Shown piece by piece: positions 29,636 to 38,432 of a stretch of 64,000 nucleotides of DNA. The position numbers and the translations under genes were made by a program. This DNA comes from Periweissella fabalis (GTDB lineage: Bacteria; Bacillota; Bacilli; Lactobacillales; Lactobacillaceae), in assembly GCF_012396505.1 (NCBI RefSeq), contig NZ_JAAXPN010000009.1, forward strand, positions 1-64,000, read 5' to 3'. The notes under the pieces were generated by a model. The model was not told the origin of the DNA, searched no databases, and worked only from the letters and a program-made list of their open reading frames with translations. Numbering within the stretch: the first letter of the stretch is position 1; each line of letters starts with the position of its first letter.

Positions 29636-30148
29636 ATGATTATTCGTCCATTAGAAAAACGCGATCTTCAATATATATACCGTCAGGAAAATGCTCGGCG
29701 AGTGATGGCATTGTGGTTTGAAGAACCATATACTTCATTTGATGAATTAGAAATTTTGTATGAAAAACACGTATTGGATCAATCTGAACGACGCTTTGTA
29801 ATTGATATTGATGGCCAATTTGCGGGTGTTGTCGAATTGATGTATATCGATTACTTACACCGCAATACGGAAATTCAAATTATTGTGGATAGCAAATTTC
29901 AAGGCCAAGGGCTCGCACAAGAAGCCCTTTCAAAAGGTGTTGAATATGCCTTTAAGGTTCTTAATATGCACAAGGTTTATTTGTATGTTGACGTTGATAA
30001 TGCAGCTGCAATTCATATCTATAAAAAATTAGGATTTATTGAAGAAGGTCGTTTACGAAGTCATTTCTTTGCGGAAGGCTGTTACCATGATAGTTTTGTT
30101 ATGGGTTACATGATTGATGAATACATTGCTCAAAATAAGAAGGGTTAA
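29636..30148 (+). CDS. speG: Spermidine N1-acetyltransferase-like GNAT enzyme
   Basis: A 170-aa GNAT acetyltransferase. It closely follows SpeG: MALWFEEPYTSFDELEILY, DQSERRFVID, then the acetyl-CoA motif FQGQGLAQEALSKG near residue 97 and AAIHIYKKLGFIEEGRL near 121. SpeG acetylates spermidine or spermine and protects against polyamine stress. GAGGAG precedes the ATG. It stands alone; no other polyamine genes lie nearby. Confidence 0.85.
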   Translation: MIIRPLEKRDLQYIYRQENARRVMALWFEEPYTSFDELEILYEKHVLDQSERRFVIDIDGQFAGVVELMYIDYLHRNTEIQIIVDSKFQGQGLAQEALSKGVEYAFKVLNMHKVYLYVDVDNAAAIHIYKKLGFIEEGRLRSHFFAEGCYHDSFVMGYMIDEYIAQNKKG

Positions 30149-30232
30149 GCATATTAATTGGGTTTAATTACTTTAAATGCGATAATAGAGTTGTTCTTAA
30201 ATATTTGATAAATAGATTAAGGGGGCAACATT

Positions 30233-30421
30233 ATGTCTTTGGAAGATAAGTTTGAAAATACAAAAGATAAAGTAGTCGGCAAAGCAAAAGAGGTTCAGGG
30301 AACTGTTACAGATGACAAAGCGCAAGAAGCAGAAGGTAAGGCTCAAGGCTTGTTTGGTAAAATCAAAGACAAAGTAGAAGATGTTGTTGATGATGTAAAA
30401 GAAAAGCTTGATAAAGACTAG
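30233..30421 (+). CDS. CsbD-like stress protein
   Basis: A 62-aa, highly charged Lys/Glu/Asp protein with KDKVVGKAKEVQG and AQEAEGKAQGLFGK, the typical CsbD pattern. CsbD proteins are general-stress proteins of unknown mechanism. GGGGG precedes the ATG. It is followed by a very long palindrome. Confidence 0.88.
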   Translation: MSLEDKFENTKDKVVGKAKEVQGTVTDDKAQEAEGKAQGLFGKIKDKVEDVVDDVKEKLDKD

Positions 30422-30431
30422 GTTTAAAAAT

Positions 30432-30487
30432 TAATACTATATTAAAAGGCTGGAAGAATGTTCTTCCAGCCTTTTAATATAGTATTA
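30432..30487. repeat. Perfect inverted repeat, 27-bp arms, 2-bp centre; likely terminator
   Basis: Left arm 30432-30458, centre TG, right arm 30461-30487, no mismatch. The core GGCTGGAAGAA/TTCTTCCAGCC plus T-rich side would terminate the csbD-like gene; the AT-rich outer arms extend beyond what a terminator needs, as at 27765-27818. Confidence 0.9.
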
Positions 30488-30565
30488 TGAGAGCTTATTT
30501 ATAATACAAATAAGTGAGTGACTTTTAGAATAGTTAATAAATTTTAGTTAAAAAACTATCCCAGG

Positions 30566-30588
30566 GGTAAACTTTTACCTGTTATAAT
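30566..30588 (+). promoter_or_regulatory. Promoter and possible operator of the EamA gene
   Basis: TATAAT at 30583-30588 is immediately preceded by a palindrome GGTAAA-CT-TTTACC at 30566-30579, where a repressor or activator could bind. No good -35 box is visible. Confidence 0.4.
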
Positions 30589-30629
30589 GCTAAGTGTTGT
30601 AAATTATTTTAAATACTTGGAGTATAAAG

Positions 30630-31541
30630 ATGAATTCAAAATATTTAGGGATTCTACTTGCCGCACTCGGGGCAACTTTTTTTGGCATTAGTGCTGCAGT
30701 TTCTAGTTTATTATTTAAACATATTTCTGTATCCCCGGAATGGTTAGTATCGGTACGGATGTTTTTTACCGGTGTTATACTGCTCACGTATTTGAGTATT
30801 AAACGCCAGCCAATTTTCAAAATTTGGACCAGTAAAAGAGATGTTTTATTATTGTTATTTTTTGCAATCTTTGGTGTTTATATATCGCAAAGTGCATTTA
30901 TTTTTTCGGTTTATTTTGGGAATGCGGCAATTGGAACTATTTTACAAGCCTTAGCACCAGCAATTATTGTTTTGGTACTTGTTATTTTTAAGCGAATTTT
31001 ACCTCGTGGAAGTGAAATCATAGCAATCATGATTTCATTAATGGGTGTTTTTTTACTAATAACAAACGGCAATTTAGCTCAATTAGTTGTGCCAACAAAG
31101 GCAGTCTATTGGGGATTAATTTCAACTTTAGGAACGGTTGCGTATACGTTGATACCTCGTGGATTATTACGCCGATATTCAGCATTACCAATTGTCGGGT
31201 GGGGGATGTTGATTGGCGGTATTTTTTCTAACTTCCAACATCCAGTATGGAAAATGCCAGCTCATTTTGATTTACAGTCAATTGGCTATGTAACAGTGAT
31301 TGTAATTATTGGCACGTTAATGTCATATATTTGCTATTTAATGAGCCTTAATTATTTGTCACCAGCAATGGTAAGCATGCTCGGAACATTTGAACCACTA
31401 ACGGCAACAGTTTTAGCTGTAGTTTTACTAAATGTCGGCTTTCAATTTTGGCAAGCTATTGGAACTATTCTCGCTTTAGGTGCTGTTATCATTATCAATT
31501 TACCAGCACAAATACGTTGGCGAGTGTGGGTTGCTAAGTAA
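30630..31541 (+). CDS. EamA (DMT) family transporter
   Basis: A 303-aa membrane protein with ten helices as two EamA repeats (about 1-140 and 150-295), beginning MNSKYLGILLAALGATFFGISAAVSSLL. Such transporters export metabolites or amino acids; the substrate is unknown. TTGGAG precedes the ATG. Single gene with its own promoter. Confidence 0.88.
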   Translation: MNSKYLGILLAALGATFFGISAAVSSLLFKHISVSPEWLVSVRMFFTGVILLTYLSIKRQPIFKIWTSKRDVLLLLFFAIFGVYISQSAFIFSVYFGNAAIGTILQALAPAIIVLVLVIFKRILPRGSEIIAIMISLMGVFLLITNGNLAQLVVPTKAVYWGLISTLGTVAYTLIPRGLLRRYSALPIVGWGMLIGGIFSNFQHPVWKMPAHFDLQSIGYVTVIVIIGTLMSYICYLMSLNYLSPAMVSMLGTFEPLTATVLAVVLLNVGFQFWQAIGTILALGAVIIINLPAQIRWRVWVAK

Positions 31542-31624
31542 AGTTAAAAGTTAGCTTAATTTGAGTGCTATTTTGACAAAAAGCGTATAATTAACTCCAT
31601 AGATTAATATGGAGGTGCTAAAAG

Positions 31625-32557
31625 ATGGAAAAAACGCAAATCGCTAATACGTCGGTATTTACTCCAAAATTAGGGCTAGGTACTAATAAAGTTGGTGGCC
31701 ATAATTTATTTAATAATTTATCCGATGAGGATGGCATTCAAGTTGTAAAAACGGCATTAAATCAAGGAATTACGCTACTTGATACGGCATATGTTTATGG
31801 ATTAGGCCAATCTGAAACGTTAATTGGTCAGGTATTAGGTAATTATGATCGTAGTAAAATAATAATTGCTACTAAAGCAGCGCATGATGTAAAAGCTAAT
31901 TTAGCTATAAATAATGCACCAAATTTTTTAACACGTGCAGTTGACGATGCATTACAACGTTTACAAACTGATTATTTAGATATTTTTTATATCCACTTTC
32001 CAGATGAAACAACTCCAAAGGCCGAAGCAGTTGGGGCACTCCAAAAATTAAAAGAGGCTGGTAAAATTAGAGCAATTGGAATCTCAAATTTTAGCCTAGA
32101 TCAAGTTAAAGAAGCGAATGCCGATGGGTATGTGGATATTGTAGAAGATGCATATAGTTTAGTTGAACGACAAGCTGAAATAGATTTACTACCATATTTA
32201 CAAGCTAATCAAATTTCATTTATTCCATATTTTCCATTAGCATCCGGTCTTTTGACAGGAAAGTATAAGATTACCCAAGAATTTAAAAAAGAAGATTGGC
32301 AATACGGCCGTCCCAATTTTCAAAATCCACGTTACGCACAAATTTTAGCAGCAATTGATAATATTAAACCGATTGCTGGAAAATATGAGGCTACTATTAC
32401 CCAAATATTATTAGCATGGTATTTACAAAATCCAGCGATAACGGCTGTGATTCCTGGTGCAAGGCTTGCTAGTCAAGTACTAAGCAATGCTAAGAGTGTA
32501 CGTTTAAAATTAACAAGAGAAGAATATCAATTAATTGATCAAGCATTTAAATGTTAG
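31625..32557 (+). CDS. Aldo/keto reductase
   Basis: A 310-aa NADPH-dependent oxidoreductase. The catalytic tetrad is visible: Asp in LLDTAYVYG with the Tyr, Lys in IIIATKAAH and His in FYIHFPD. The NADP-binding end is AVIPGARLASQV. ATGGAGG precedes the ATG. Downstream lies a divergent LysR gene with a shared terminator repeat. Substrate unknown. Confidence 0.92.
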   Translation: MEKTQIANTSVFTPKLGLGTNKVGGHNLFNNLSDEDGIQVVKTALNQGITLLDTAYVYGLGQSETLIGQVLGNYDRSKIIIATKAAHDVKANLAINNAPNFLTRAVDDALQRLQTDYLDIFYIHFPDETTPKAEAVGALQKLKEAGKIRAIGISNFSLDQVKEANADGYVDIVEDAYSLVERQAEIDLLPYLQANQISFIPYFPLASGLLTGKYKITQEFKKEDWQYGRPNFQNPRYAQILAAIDNIKPIAGKYEATITQILLAWYLQNPAITAVIPGARLASQVLSNAKSVRLKLTREEYQLIDQAFKC

Positions 32558-32593
32558 TTGTAGATGATAAAAGGCGTATAGCTATGAAACTAA

Positions 32594-32661
32594 AAAATCC
32601 CGACTGAATTAAAAATTTGGTCGGGATTTTCATATTTATGCTAGTATCTGCCTTTTGAAAC
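32594..32661. repeat. Palindromic intergenic repeat copy (minus orientation) / terminator
   Basis: AAAATCCCGAC (32594-32604) pairs with GTCGGGATTTT (32620-32630). The right flank, read on the minus strand, is AAAAGGCAGATACTAGCAT, almost the same as the left flank of the palindrome at 44.1 kb. It lies between convergent genes and would serve both. Confidence 0.85.
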
Positions 32662-32716
32662 AAGTGTTATAAACTAGTTATTACTGTGAAAGAGATATGC
32701 TGTAACTCCATCTTTT

Positions 32717-33550
32717 TTAATGATTGGCCGATGAATCTTTGTATTTTTCAGCGATAATTTTAATTGCATCTGAAATAATAGCATCACTGGCTTGATTTGG
32801 ATAAGTTAAATAAATCGGCCGAGAATAGCTACTATCTAAGGGCATAGAACTAATATTATCAGTAACTAGGGCTTTAGAAATAATGGTTTTACCAACTTTA
32901 TGGGCTACAAGACTTAGTCGCGTAAAATCATCATTGACATTAATTGAACTATCAATAAATAAATCATGTTCGCGGAAATATGTTTGAAAAAATGAATAAT
33001 CAGGATGATTTAAATTCGGGACAATCCATTCAGTAGAGTCTGGCTCACCAACTAATACTAATTCGTCATTAAAGGCAGGTATACATTCAAAATTGAGGTG
33101 ATTAATTTCCTTTTCAGAAAGGAACAAGTCAAATTGCTTTGTTGTCAACTTAGTATTAATGACATCAATGGGAGCAATAGTTATTTGATAGGCTAATGTA
33201 GGGACGGTTTGCTTAATTAGAGCAATTATATCTGGTAAAAAGGTGCTACTTGCCAATTCAGTTGTCATAATTCGTAGTACGCTTTTTTCTTGTTGCTCTT
33301 GGGAAATTTCGAAAATAGCTTTGCGCCATTCGTTTTGCATTATAATCAATTTTTGATATAATTTTTCGCCATTTGCTGTTGGTACGATTTCTGATCGTCC
33401 ATTTCGCTCAAATAGTTTCATATGTAATTCAGCTTCAAGTTGACGGATATGTACAGATACGGTGGGTTGTGAAATAAATAATTTTTCTGCAGCCTTTGTG
33501 AAGCTTCGACCTTCAAAGACAGCAAAAAAAGTTTCAAGATGCTTAAACAT
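32717..33550 (-). CDS. LysR-family transcriptional regulator
   Basis: A 277-aa protein with an N-terminal winged helix-turn-helix (residues 1-60, RSFTKAAEKLFISQPTVSVHIRQLE) and a type 2 periplasmic-binding-like effector domain (from about 90). GAGGA precedes the ATG at 33550. LysR targets are often adjacent; the convergent aldo/keto reductase and the small membrane gene at 33728 are the neighbours, but no operator is evident. Confidence 0.9.
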   Translation of the reverse strand: MFKHLETFFAVFEGRSFTKAAEKLFISQPTVSVHIRQLEAELHMKLFERNGRSEIVPTANGEKLYQKLIIMQNEWRKAIFEISQEQQEKSVLRIMTTELASSTFLPDIIALIKQTVPTLAYQITIAPIDVINTKLTTKQFDLFLSEKEINHLNFECIPAFNDELVLVGEPDSTEWIVPNLNHPDYSFFQTYFREHDLFIDSSINVNDDFTRLSLVAHKVGKTIISKALVTDNISSMPLDSSYSRPIYLTYPNQASDAIISDAIKIIAEKYKDSSANH

Positions 33551-33663
33551 AAAAAATTCCTCACTTGTGAAAATTATGGCTATATTTTTTAAGTATACTT
33601 AGTAATTGCTGAATGTCTATAACTTTGTATCACACAAGTAATAATTGATGTAAAAAATAATAA

Positions 33664-33700
33664 AACCCACTTTAGCAACTGAAAGTTCACAAAGTGGGTT
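33664..33700 (-). terminator. Terminator of the minus-strand small membrane gene
   Basis: AACCCACTTT pairs with AAAGTGGGTT over a 17-nt loop. On the minus strand it is followed by TTATTATTTTTT. Confidence 0.75.
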
Positions 33701-33727
33701 ATTTCTTTATTAAAAATAGGCTAGGCC

Positions 33728-33904
33728 TCAGTTACGCACGTAAGTTAGATTTATTAACCCTGTAATAACAATAATTAGCCCAGTTTTTAGAGCGCTATCT
33801 GATTGCAACCCGTTTTTGAAAACATCAATAAGCGGATTGATCATCAAAATGACGGTAGCAAAATCAATAACGGTCAAGATTGTAAGAACCCACTTCCGTT
33901 GCAT
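33728..33904 (-). CDS. 58-aa predicted membrane peptide
   Basis: A small ORF starting ATG at 33904 with AAAGGAG upstream at the proper spacing on the minus strand. Product begins MQRKWVLTILTVIDFATVIL and ends in LTYVRN, with two hydrophobic segments (about 6-25 and 41-55) and a basic start. A hairpin terminator follows on the same strand. No family recognised. RBS, two helices and a terminator make it a likely real gene. Confidence 0.65.
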   Translation of the reverse strand: MQRKWVLTILTVIDFATVILMINPLIDVFKNGLQSDSALKTGLIIVITGLINLTYVRN

Positions 33905-34010
33905 AGCGTGTACTCCTTTAACTACTAGTGTAAGCTTAATTTTAGCATATATTTATCACATTGTTAAATATTTTATTAAATTTTTAAAATGCTTAATTGC
34001 TGCACGATAA

Positions 34011-34031
34011 AATTTTTACTTTTTTTACACC
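34011..34031 (+). promoter_or_regulatory. Putative KdpE operator
   Basis: A T-rich segment containing TACTTTTTTTACACC at 34017-34031. From memory, the E. coli KdpE site upstream of kdpF contains the same 15 bases. It lies about 20 bp upstream of the extended -10 TGTTAGGAT (34048-34056), where an activator would sit. Confidence 0.6.
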
Positions 34032-34088
34032 AATTTAACATAGCCCTTGTTAGGATACATCTATATTAATTTTAGAGGAGAAAATACA

Positions 34089-34178
34089 ATGGTATTTTTT
34101 TTATGGCTTAGTTTCTTGAGTGTTAGTGGGCTAGTTACTTACTTGTTTTATATCTTAATGCGAGGTGATCAGGCATGA
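34089..34178 (+). CDS. kdpF: KdpF-like small subunit of the Kdp potassium ATPase
   Basis: A 29-codon ORF beginning MVFFLWLSFLSVSGLVTYLF and ending MRGDQA: one membrane helix. E. coli KdpF also has 29 residues and stabilises the KdpABC complex. GAGGAG precedes the ATG and the stop overlaps the kdpA start (ATGA). Position and size, more than sequence, support the call. Confidence 0.8.
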   Translation: MVFFLWLSFLSVSGLVTYLFYILMRGDQA

Positions 34179-35830
34179 TTTGGGTTCGCGATATCATATT
34201 TATTGCAATTATTTGTTTATCAGCCATTCCAATAGGTAATTATATTTATCAAGTAATGACCAATCAATCGGTAGGGTTATTGCGCTTTGTGCAACCGATT
34301 GAAAAGTTTATTTATCGAATGTTAGGCTATCAAAAGCAACCAAATGAGATGACAGCTAAAAGATATATTGGTGCTGTAGGTGCAGTAAGTATTGGTAGCT
34401 TTGGAGTAGTTTTTTTAATTCAATTAATCCAAAAATGGTTACCATTAAATCCTAATCACGTCGGTAATGTTAGTTGGTCATTGGCTTTCAATAATGCAAT
34501 TAGTTTTGTTACTAATACTAATTGGCAAGCTTATAGTGGTGAAACTACAATGTCATACTTAACACAAATAGTGGGATTCACTACGCAAAACTTCTTATCG
34601 CCTGCTGTGGGAGTTGCCGCTTTACTAGTAATTATGCGAGGATTTAAAAGAGGATATACAACTACAGTTGGGAACTTTTGGCAAGATATTGTACGATTTA
34701 TTTTATATATCTTGATACCATTGGCTTTTATATTAGCATTTATTATTGTTGCTTGCGGAGGTGTTCAAACTTTACAAGGGAATATCAAAGTCGGGACGTC
34801 CTTAATTCCACTCGGGCCAGCTGCTAGTCAGTATGCTATTTCGTTACTCGGTAGTAATGGTGGTGGCTTTTTTGGTGCTAATGGCGGTTTTGCATTTAGT
34901 AATCCAAATGCTATTAGCAATTTCTTTGAAATGGGGGCCATTTTACTATTACCAGCATCACTAGTTGTAACTTTTGGTCATTTCACAGAAAAACGCCAAG
35001 CTCGTTTGATTTTTATAGTTATGCTAATTTTCTTGAGCTTAGCCATTATTGGTACAACTTTAGCTGAATTAAATACAGGTATTAAATTTACTGGGATAAC
35101 TGGTTCAAGTTCACTTGAAGGTAAAAACGTTATTAATGGAATTGGTAATTCTAGCTTATGGAATACATTAGCAACTGCGGTCTCAAATGGAGCTGTAAAT
35201 GCCAATTTAGATAGTTTCACGGCCTTAGGTGGTTTAATTCCATTGCTTTTGATTCAATTAGGTGAAATTATTTTTGGTGGTATTGGATCAGGACTATATG
35301 GAATGTTGGCATTTGTATTATTAACAGTCTTTATAAGCGGTTTAATGGTTGGCCGTACACCAGAATATTTAGGTAAGAAAATCGAACCCTATGAAATGAA
35401 AATGGTGTCATTGGCGATTTTATTTCCACCAATTTTGTCATTAATTGGGACCGCAATTGGTGTTAATTTGCCGCATATTCAAGCCAATTTAGTTAACCAT
35501 GGACCACATGGCTTTACTGAAATACTATATGCCTTTTCATCAATGGCTAACAACAATGGATCAGCCTTTGGTGGTTTTAATGGTAATCAGTTAGGCGTTA
35601 ATTTGATTGGTGGTTTAGTAATGGCAATTACACGTTTTGTACCTTTAATTGCCATGATTTTAATGGGGAGTAGTCTCGCTAAAAAGAAATTTGTTGCCCA
35701 AGGTGTTGGTACGCTAAGAACAGATACAAGTTTGTTTGGGGTATTATTAGTTTTTATTATTTTATTGATTGGTGCGTTGAATTTTGTGCCAGCACTAGTA
35801 CTTGGTCCGATTGCTGATTTTTTAGCATAA
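34175..35830 (+). CDS. kdpA: Potassium-transporting ATPase subunit A
   Basis: The 551-aa channel-like subunit that binds and carries K+. It has about ten helices and the selectivity-type segments, for example SNGGGFFGANGGFAFSNPN near residue 226 and SMANNNGSAFGGFNGN near 455. It overlaps kdpF by 4 bp and is followed by kdpB after 24 bp. Confidence 0.97.
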   Translation: MIWVRDIIFIAIICLSAIPIGNYIYQVMTNQSVGLLRFVQPIEKFIYRMLGYQKQPNEMTAKRYIGAVGAVSIGSFGVVFLIQLIQKWLPLNPNHVGNVSWSLAFNNAISFVTNTNWQAYSGETTMSYLTQIVGFTTQNFLSPAVGVAALLVIMRGFKRGYTTTVGNFWQDIVRFILYILIPLAFILAFIIVACGGVQTLQGNIKVGTSLIPLGPAASQYAISLLGSNGGGFFGANGGFAFSNPNAISNFFEMGAILLLPASLVVTFGHFTEKRQARLIFIVMLIFLSLAIIGTTLAELNTGIKFTGITGSSSLEGKNVINGIGNSSLWNTLATAVSNGAVNANLDSFTALGGLIPLLLIQLGEIIFGGIGSGLYGMLAFVLLTVFISGLMVGRTPEYLGKKIEPYEMKMVSLAILFPPILSLIGTAIGVNLPHIQANLVNHGPHGFTEILYAFSSMANNNGSAFGGFNGNQLGVNLIGGLVMAITRFVPLIAMILMGSSLAKKKFVAQGVGTLRTDTSLFGVLLVFIILLIGALNFVPALVLGPIADFLA

Positions 35831-35854
35831 TAAGCTATATTTAGGAGTAGTAAG

Positions 35855-37870
35855 ATGGAAAATGTTGTTTTAGCAATCAAAAAGCTTTCACCACAAGTGC
35901 AAGTTAAAAATCCTGTCATGTTTGTAGTCTATATTGGCGCGATTTTAATAAGCTTATTATTCGTAGCTGGCTTTATGGGAGTAAATCCTGGTAACAGTTG
36001 GTATACGTTTAGTATTGCTCTAATCTTATGGTTAACGGTCTTGTTTGCCAATTATGCGGATGCAATTGCCGAGGGACGGGGGCGTGCACAAGCAGATAGT
36101 TTAAAAAAGTCAAAACAAGATGTAATTGCATATAAAATTATTAATGAACAAACACAAGTAACAGAAGAAATAATTTCTAACCAATTGGTACCTGGTGATA
36201 TTGTATTAGTCGCTGCTGGGCAACAAATCCCAATGGATGGTGAAGTTATTCAAGGGACAGCTGCTGTTGATGAAAGTGCTATTACAGGTGAATCATCACC
36301 GGTTGTTCGTGAAGCAGGTGGTGATCGTAGTGCTGTGACTGGTGGGACAACGGTCTTATCAGATATTTTAGTTATTCGTATTACAGCAAAGGCCGGTGAA
36401 AGTTTCCTTGATCAAATGATTAACATGATTGAGGGTGCCCAACGTAAGAAAACACCTAATGAATTAGCATTACAAATTTTATTAGTGACTTTAACAATTA
36501 TTTTCTTAATAGTTGTGGCAACTCTTTATCCTTTTAGTAGTTTTGCTAGTAAAACTGCAAGTCAAACGGTCTCAGTAACTAATTTAACAGCTTTATTAGT
36601 CTGTTTAGCACCAACAACAATTGGTGCGTTATTATCAGCGATTGGGATCTCTGGGATGAGTCGTTTGAATAAAGAAAACGTGATGGCCAAAAGTGGTCGA
36701 GCGATTGAAGCTGCTGGTGATGTCGATGTTTTACTTTTAGATAAAACAGGGACTATTACTTTAGGTAATCGTCGTGCAGTTGCATTATACCCAGTCGATG
36801 GTGTAGCCTCAGAAAAATTAGCTAGAGGCGCATTATTAGCTTCAATTGCTGATGATACCCCAGAAGGACGGAGTGTCGTTGATTTGGTAGCGGAACAATT
36901 TAATTTGACAGCCACAGAATATGATACGAGCACTGCTAATTTTGTACCGTTTACAGCCAAAACACGAATGAGTGGTTTAGACATTAATGGTGATACCTAT
37001 CGAAAAGGTGCCACTGATTCCGTAAAAGCATTTGTTGAAAATAGTCAGTATACGTGGCCTAAAGATACAGAAATAATTGCTGAACAAATTGCCAAAGATG
37101 GTGGTACACCTTTGATAGTGTTAGCTAACAGTGAAGTTTTAGGGGTGATTCACCTTAAAGATATTATTAAACCAGGAGTACAAGCACAGTTTGAAGCCTT
37201 GCGTAAAATGGGGATTAAATCAGTTATGATTACTGGTGATAATCCTTTAACAGCGGCTGCAATTGCTGCTGAGGCTGGGGTAGATGATTATATTGCTGAG
37301 GCAATTCCTGAATCTAAATTACAAGTTATTAAGGACTATCAAAATAATGGTCACCTTGTTGCGATGACTGGTGATGGAACTAATGATGCACCAGCATTAG
37401 CACAAGCTGATGTTGCCGTTGCTATGAATACAGGTACGGTTGCAGCTAAAGAAGCTGGTAATATGATTGATCTTGATTCTAGTCCAACAAAGTTAATTAA
37501 AATTGTGGGAGTGGGTAAACAACTGCTAATGACACGCGGAGCTTTAACAACGTTTAGTGTTGCTAATGATGTTGCTAAATATTTTGCAATTTTACCAGCT
37601 CTATTTGTAGGTGTGTATCCGCGACTTACTAGCTTAAACTTCATGCATTTAACAAGTCCTAAAACAGCAATTTTAGCCGCATTGATTTACAATGCATTAA
37701 TTATTATTGCCTTAATTCCGATTGCTTTACGTGGAGTTAAATATAAGGAATTGAGTGCCAATCAGTTGTTACGTCGAAATTTATTAATTTATGGTCTTGG
37801 TGGTTTAGTATTGCCATTTTTCATTATTAAAATATTTGATATCGGGTTAACTTTACTTGGAATAAAATGA
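35855..37870 (+). CDS. kdpB: Potassium-transporting P-type ATPase subunit B
   Basis: The 671-aa catalytic subunit. TGES is at ITGESSPV near residue 145, the phosphorylated Asp in [14 protein letters not shown] near 297, and [16 protein letters not shown] near 507. Helices at both ends match P-type ATPases of the Kdp class. TAGGAG precedes the ATG; kdpC follows after 10 bp. Confidence 0.98.
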   Translation: MENVVLAIKKLSPQVQVKNPVMFVVYIGAILISLLFVAGFMGVNPGNSWYTFSIALILWLTVLFANYADAIAEGRGRAQADSLKKSKQDVIAYKIINEQTQVTEEIISNQLVPGDIVLVAAGQQIPMDGEVIQGTAAVDESAITGESSPVVREAGGDRSAVTGGTTVLSDILVIRITAKAGESFLDQMINMIEGAQRKKTPNELALQILLVTLTIIFLIVVATLYPFSSFASKTASQTVSVTNLTALLVCLAPTTIGALLSAIGISGMSRLNKENVMAKSGRAIEAAGDVDVLLLDKTGTITLGNRRAVALYPVDGVASEKLARGALLASIADDTPEGRSVVDLVAEQFNLTATEYDTSTANFVPFTAKTRMSGLDINGDTYRKGATDSVKAFVENSQYTWPKDTEIIAEQIAKDGGTPLIVLANSEVLGVIHLKDIIKPGVQAQFEALRKMGIKSVMITGDNPLTAAAIAAEAGVDDYIAEAIPESKLQVIKDYQNNGHLVAMTGDGTNDAPALAQADVAVAMNTGTVAAKEAGNMIDLDSSPTKLIKIVGVGKQLLMTRGALTTFSVANDVAKYFAILPALFVGVYPRLTSLNFMHLTSPKTAILAALIYNALIIIALIPIALRGVKYKELSANQLLRRNLLIYGLGGLVLPFFIIKIFDIGLTLLGIK

Positions 37871-37880
37871 GGTAATTAAA

Positions 37881-38417
37881 GTGAAAGTTTTATTAAAACA
37901 AGCAACGATTATTATTGGACTATTGATGATTAGTACAATCCTATATACTGGTGTAACAACGGCCGTTGCCCAAATATTTTTTCATAAATCAGCAAATGGG
38001 AGTTTGATTTATCAGCAAAAAAAGGTTGTTGGTTCAGAATTAATTGCTACAGATACATTAAATCCTAAGTTATTTATTGGTCGAGTTCCATTAGCAAGTA
38101 ACTTAGCTCAAAATAGTTCTGCTCAAAAATTAGCCATTTCTAAACGAGTGGCTCAAATTCATGCATTAGATCCATATAATTCTCAATTGATTCCAGTTGA
38201 TTTGGTGACTGGTTCAGCAAGTGGTAGCGATCCATATATTAGTTTGGCGGCAGCTAATTATCAGATAAATCGTATCGCACGGGAGAACAAAATAACCCCA
38301 AAACAAGTGCAATTAATTGTTAATAGTGCGACAACTAGTGCACTTAATAACTTATTAGGAACTACAGCGGTAAATATTGTGAAAGCAAATCTGGCATTAC
38401 AGTCAATCAACAAGTAA
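37881..38417 (+). CDS. kdpC: Potassium-transporting ATPase subunit C
   Basis: The 178-aa accessory subunit: one N-terminal helix (residues 8-30) and an outside domain with the family motif GSASGSDPYIS near 115. Its size and place between kdpB and kdpD are standard. A GAGG ribosome binding site lies at 37869-37872. Confidence 0.95.
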   Translation: MKVLLKQATIIIGLLMISTILYTGVTTAVAQIFFHKSANGSLIYQQKKVVGSELIATDTLNPKLFIGRVPLASNLAQNSSAQKLAISKRVAQIHALDPYNSQLIPVDLVTGSASGSDPYISLAAANYQINRIARENKITPKQVQLIVNSATTSALNNLLGTTAVNIVKANLALQSINK

Positions 38418-38432
38418 GAATGGAGTTTAAAG

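Noticed and set aside
36562-36984. 140-codon minus-strand ORF inside kdpB
   Set aside because: Shadow of a strongly conserved P-type ATPase gene, no start signal.
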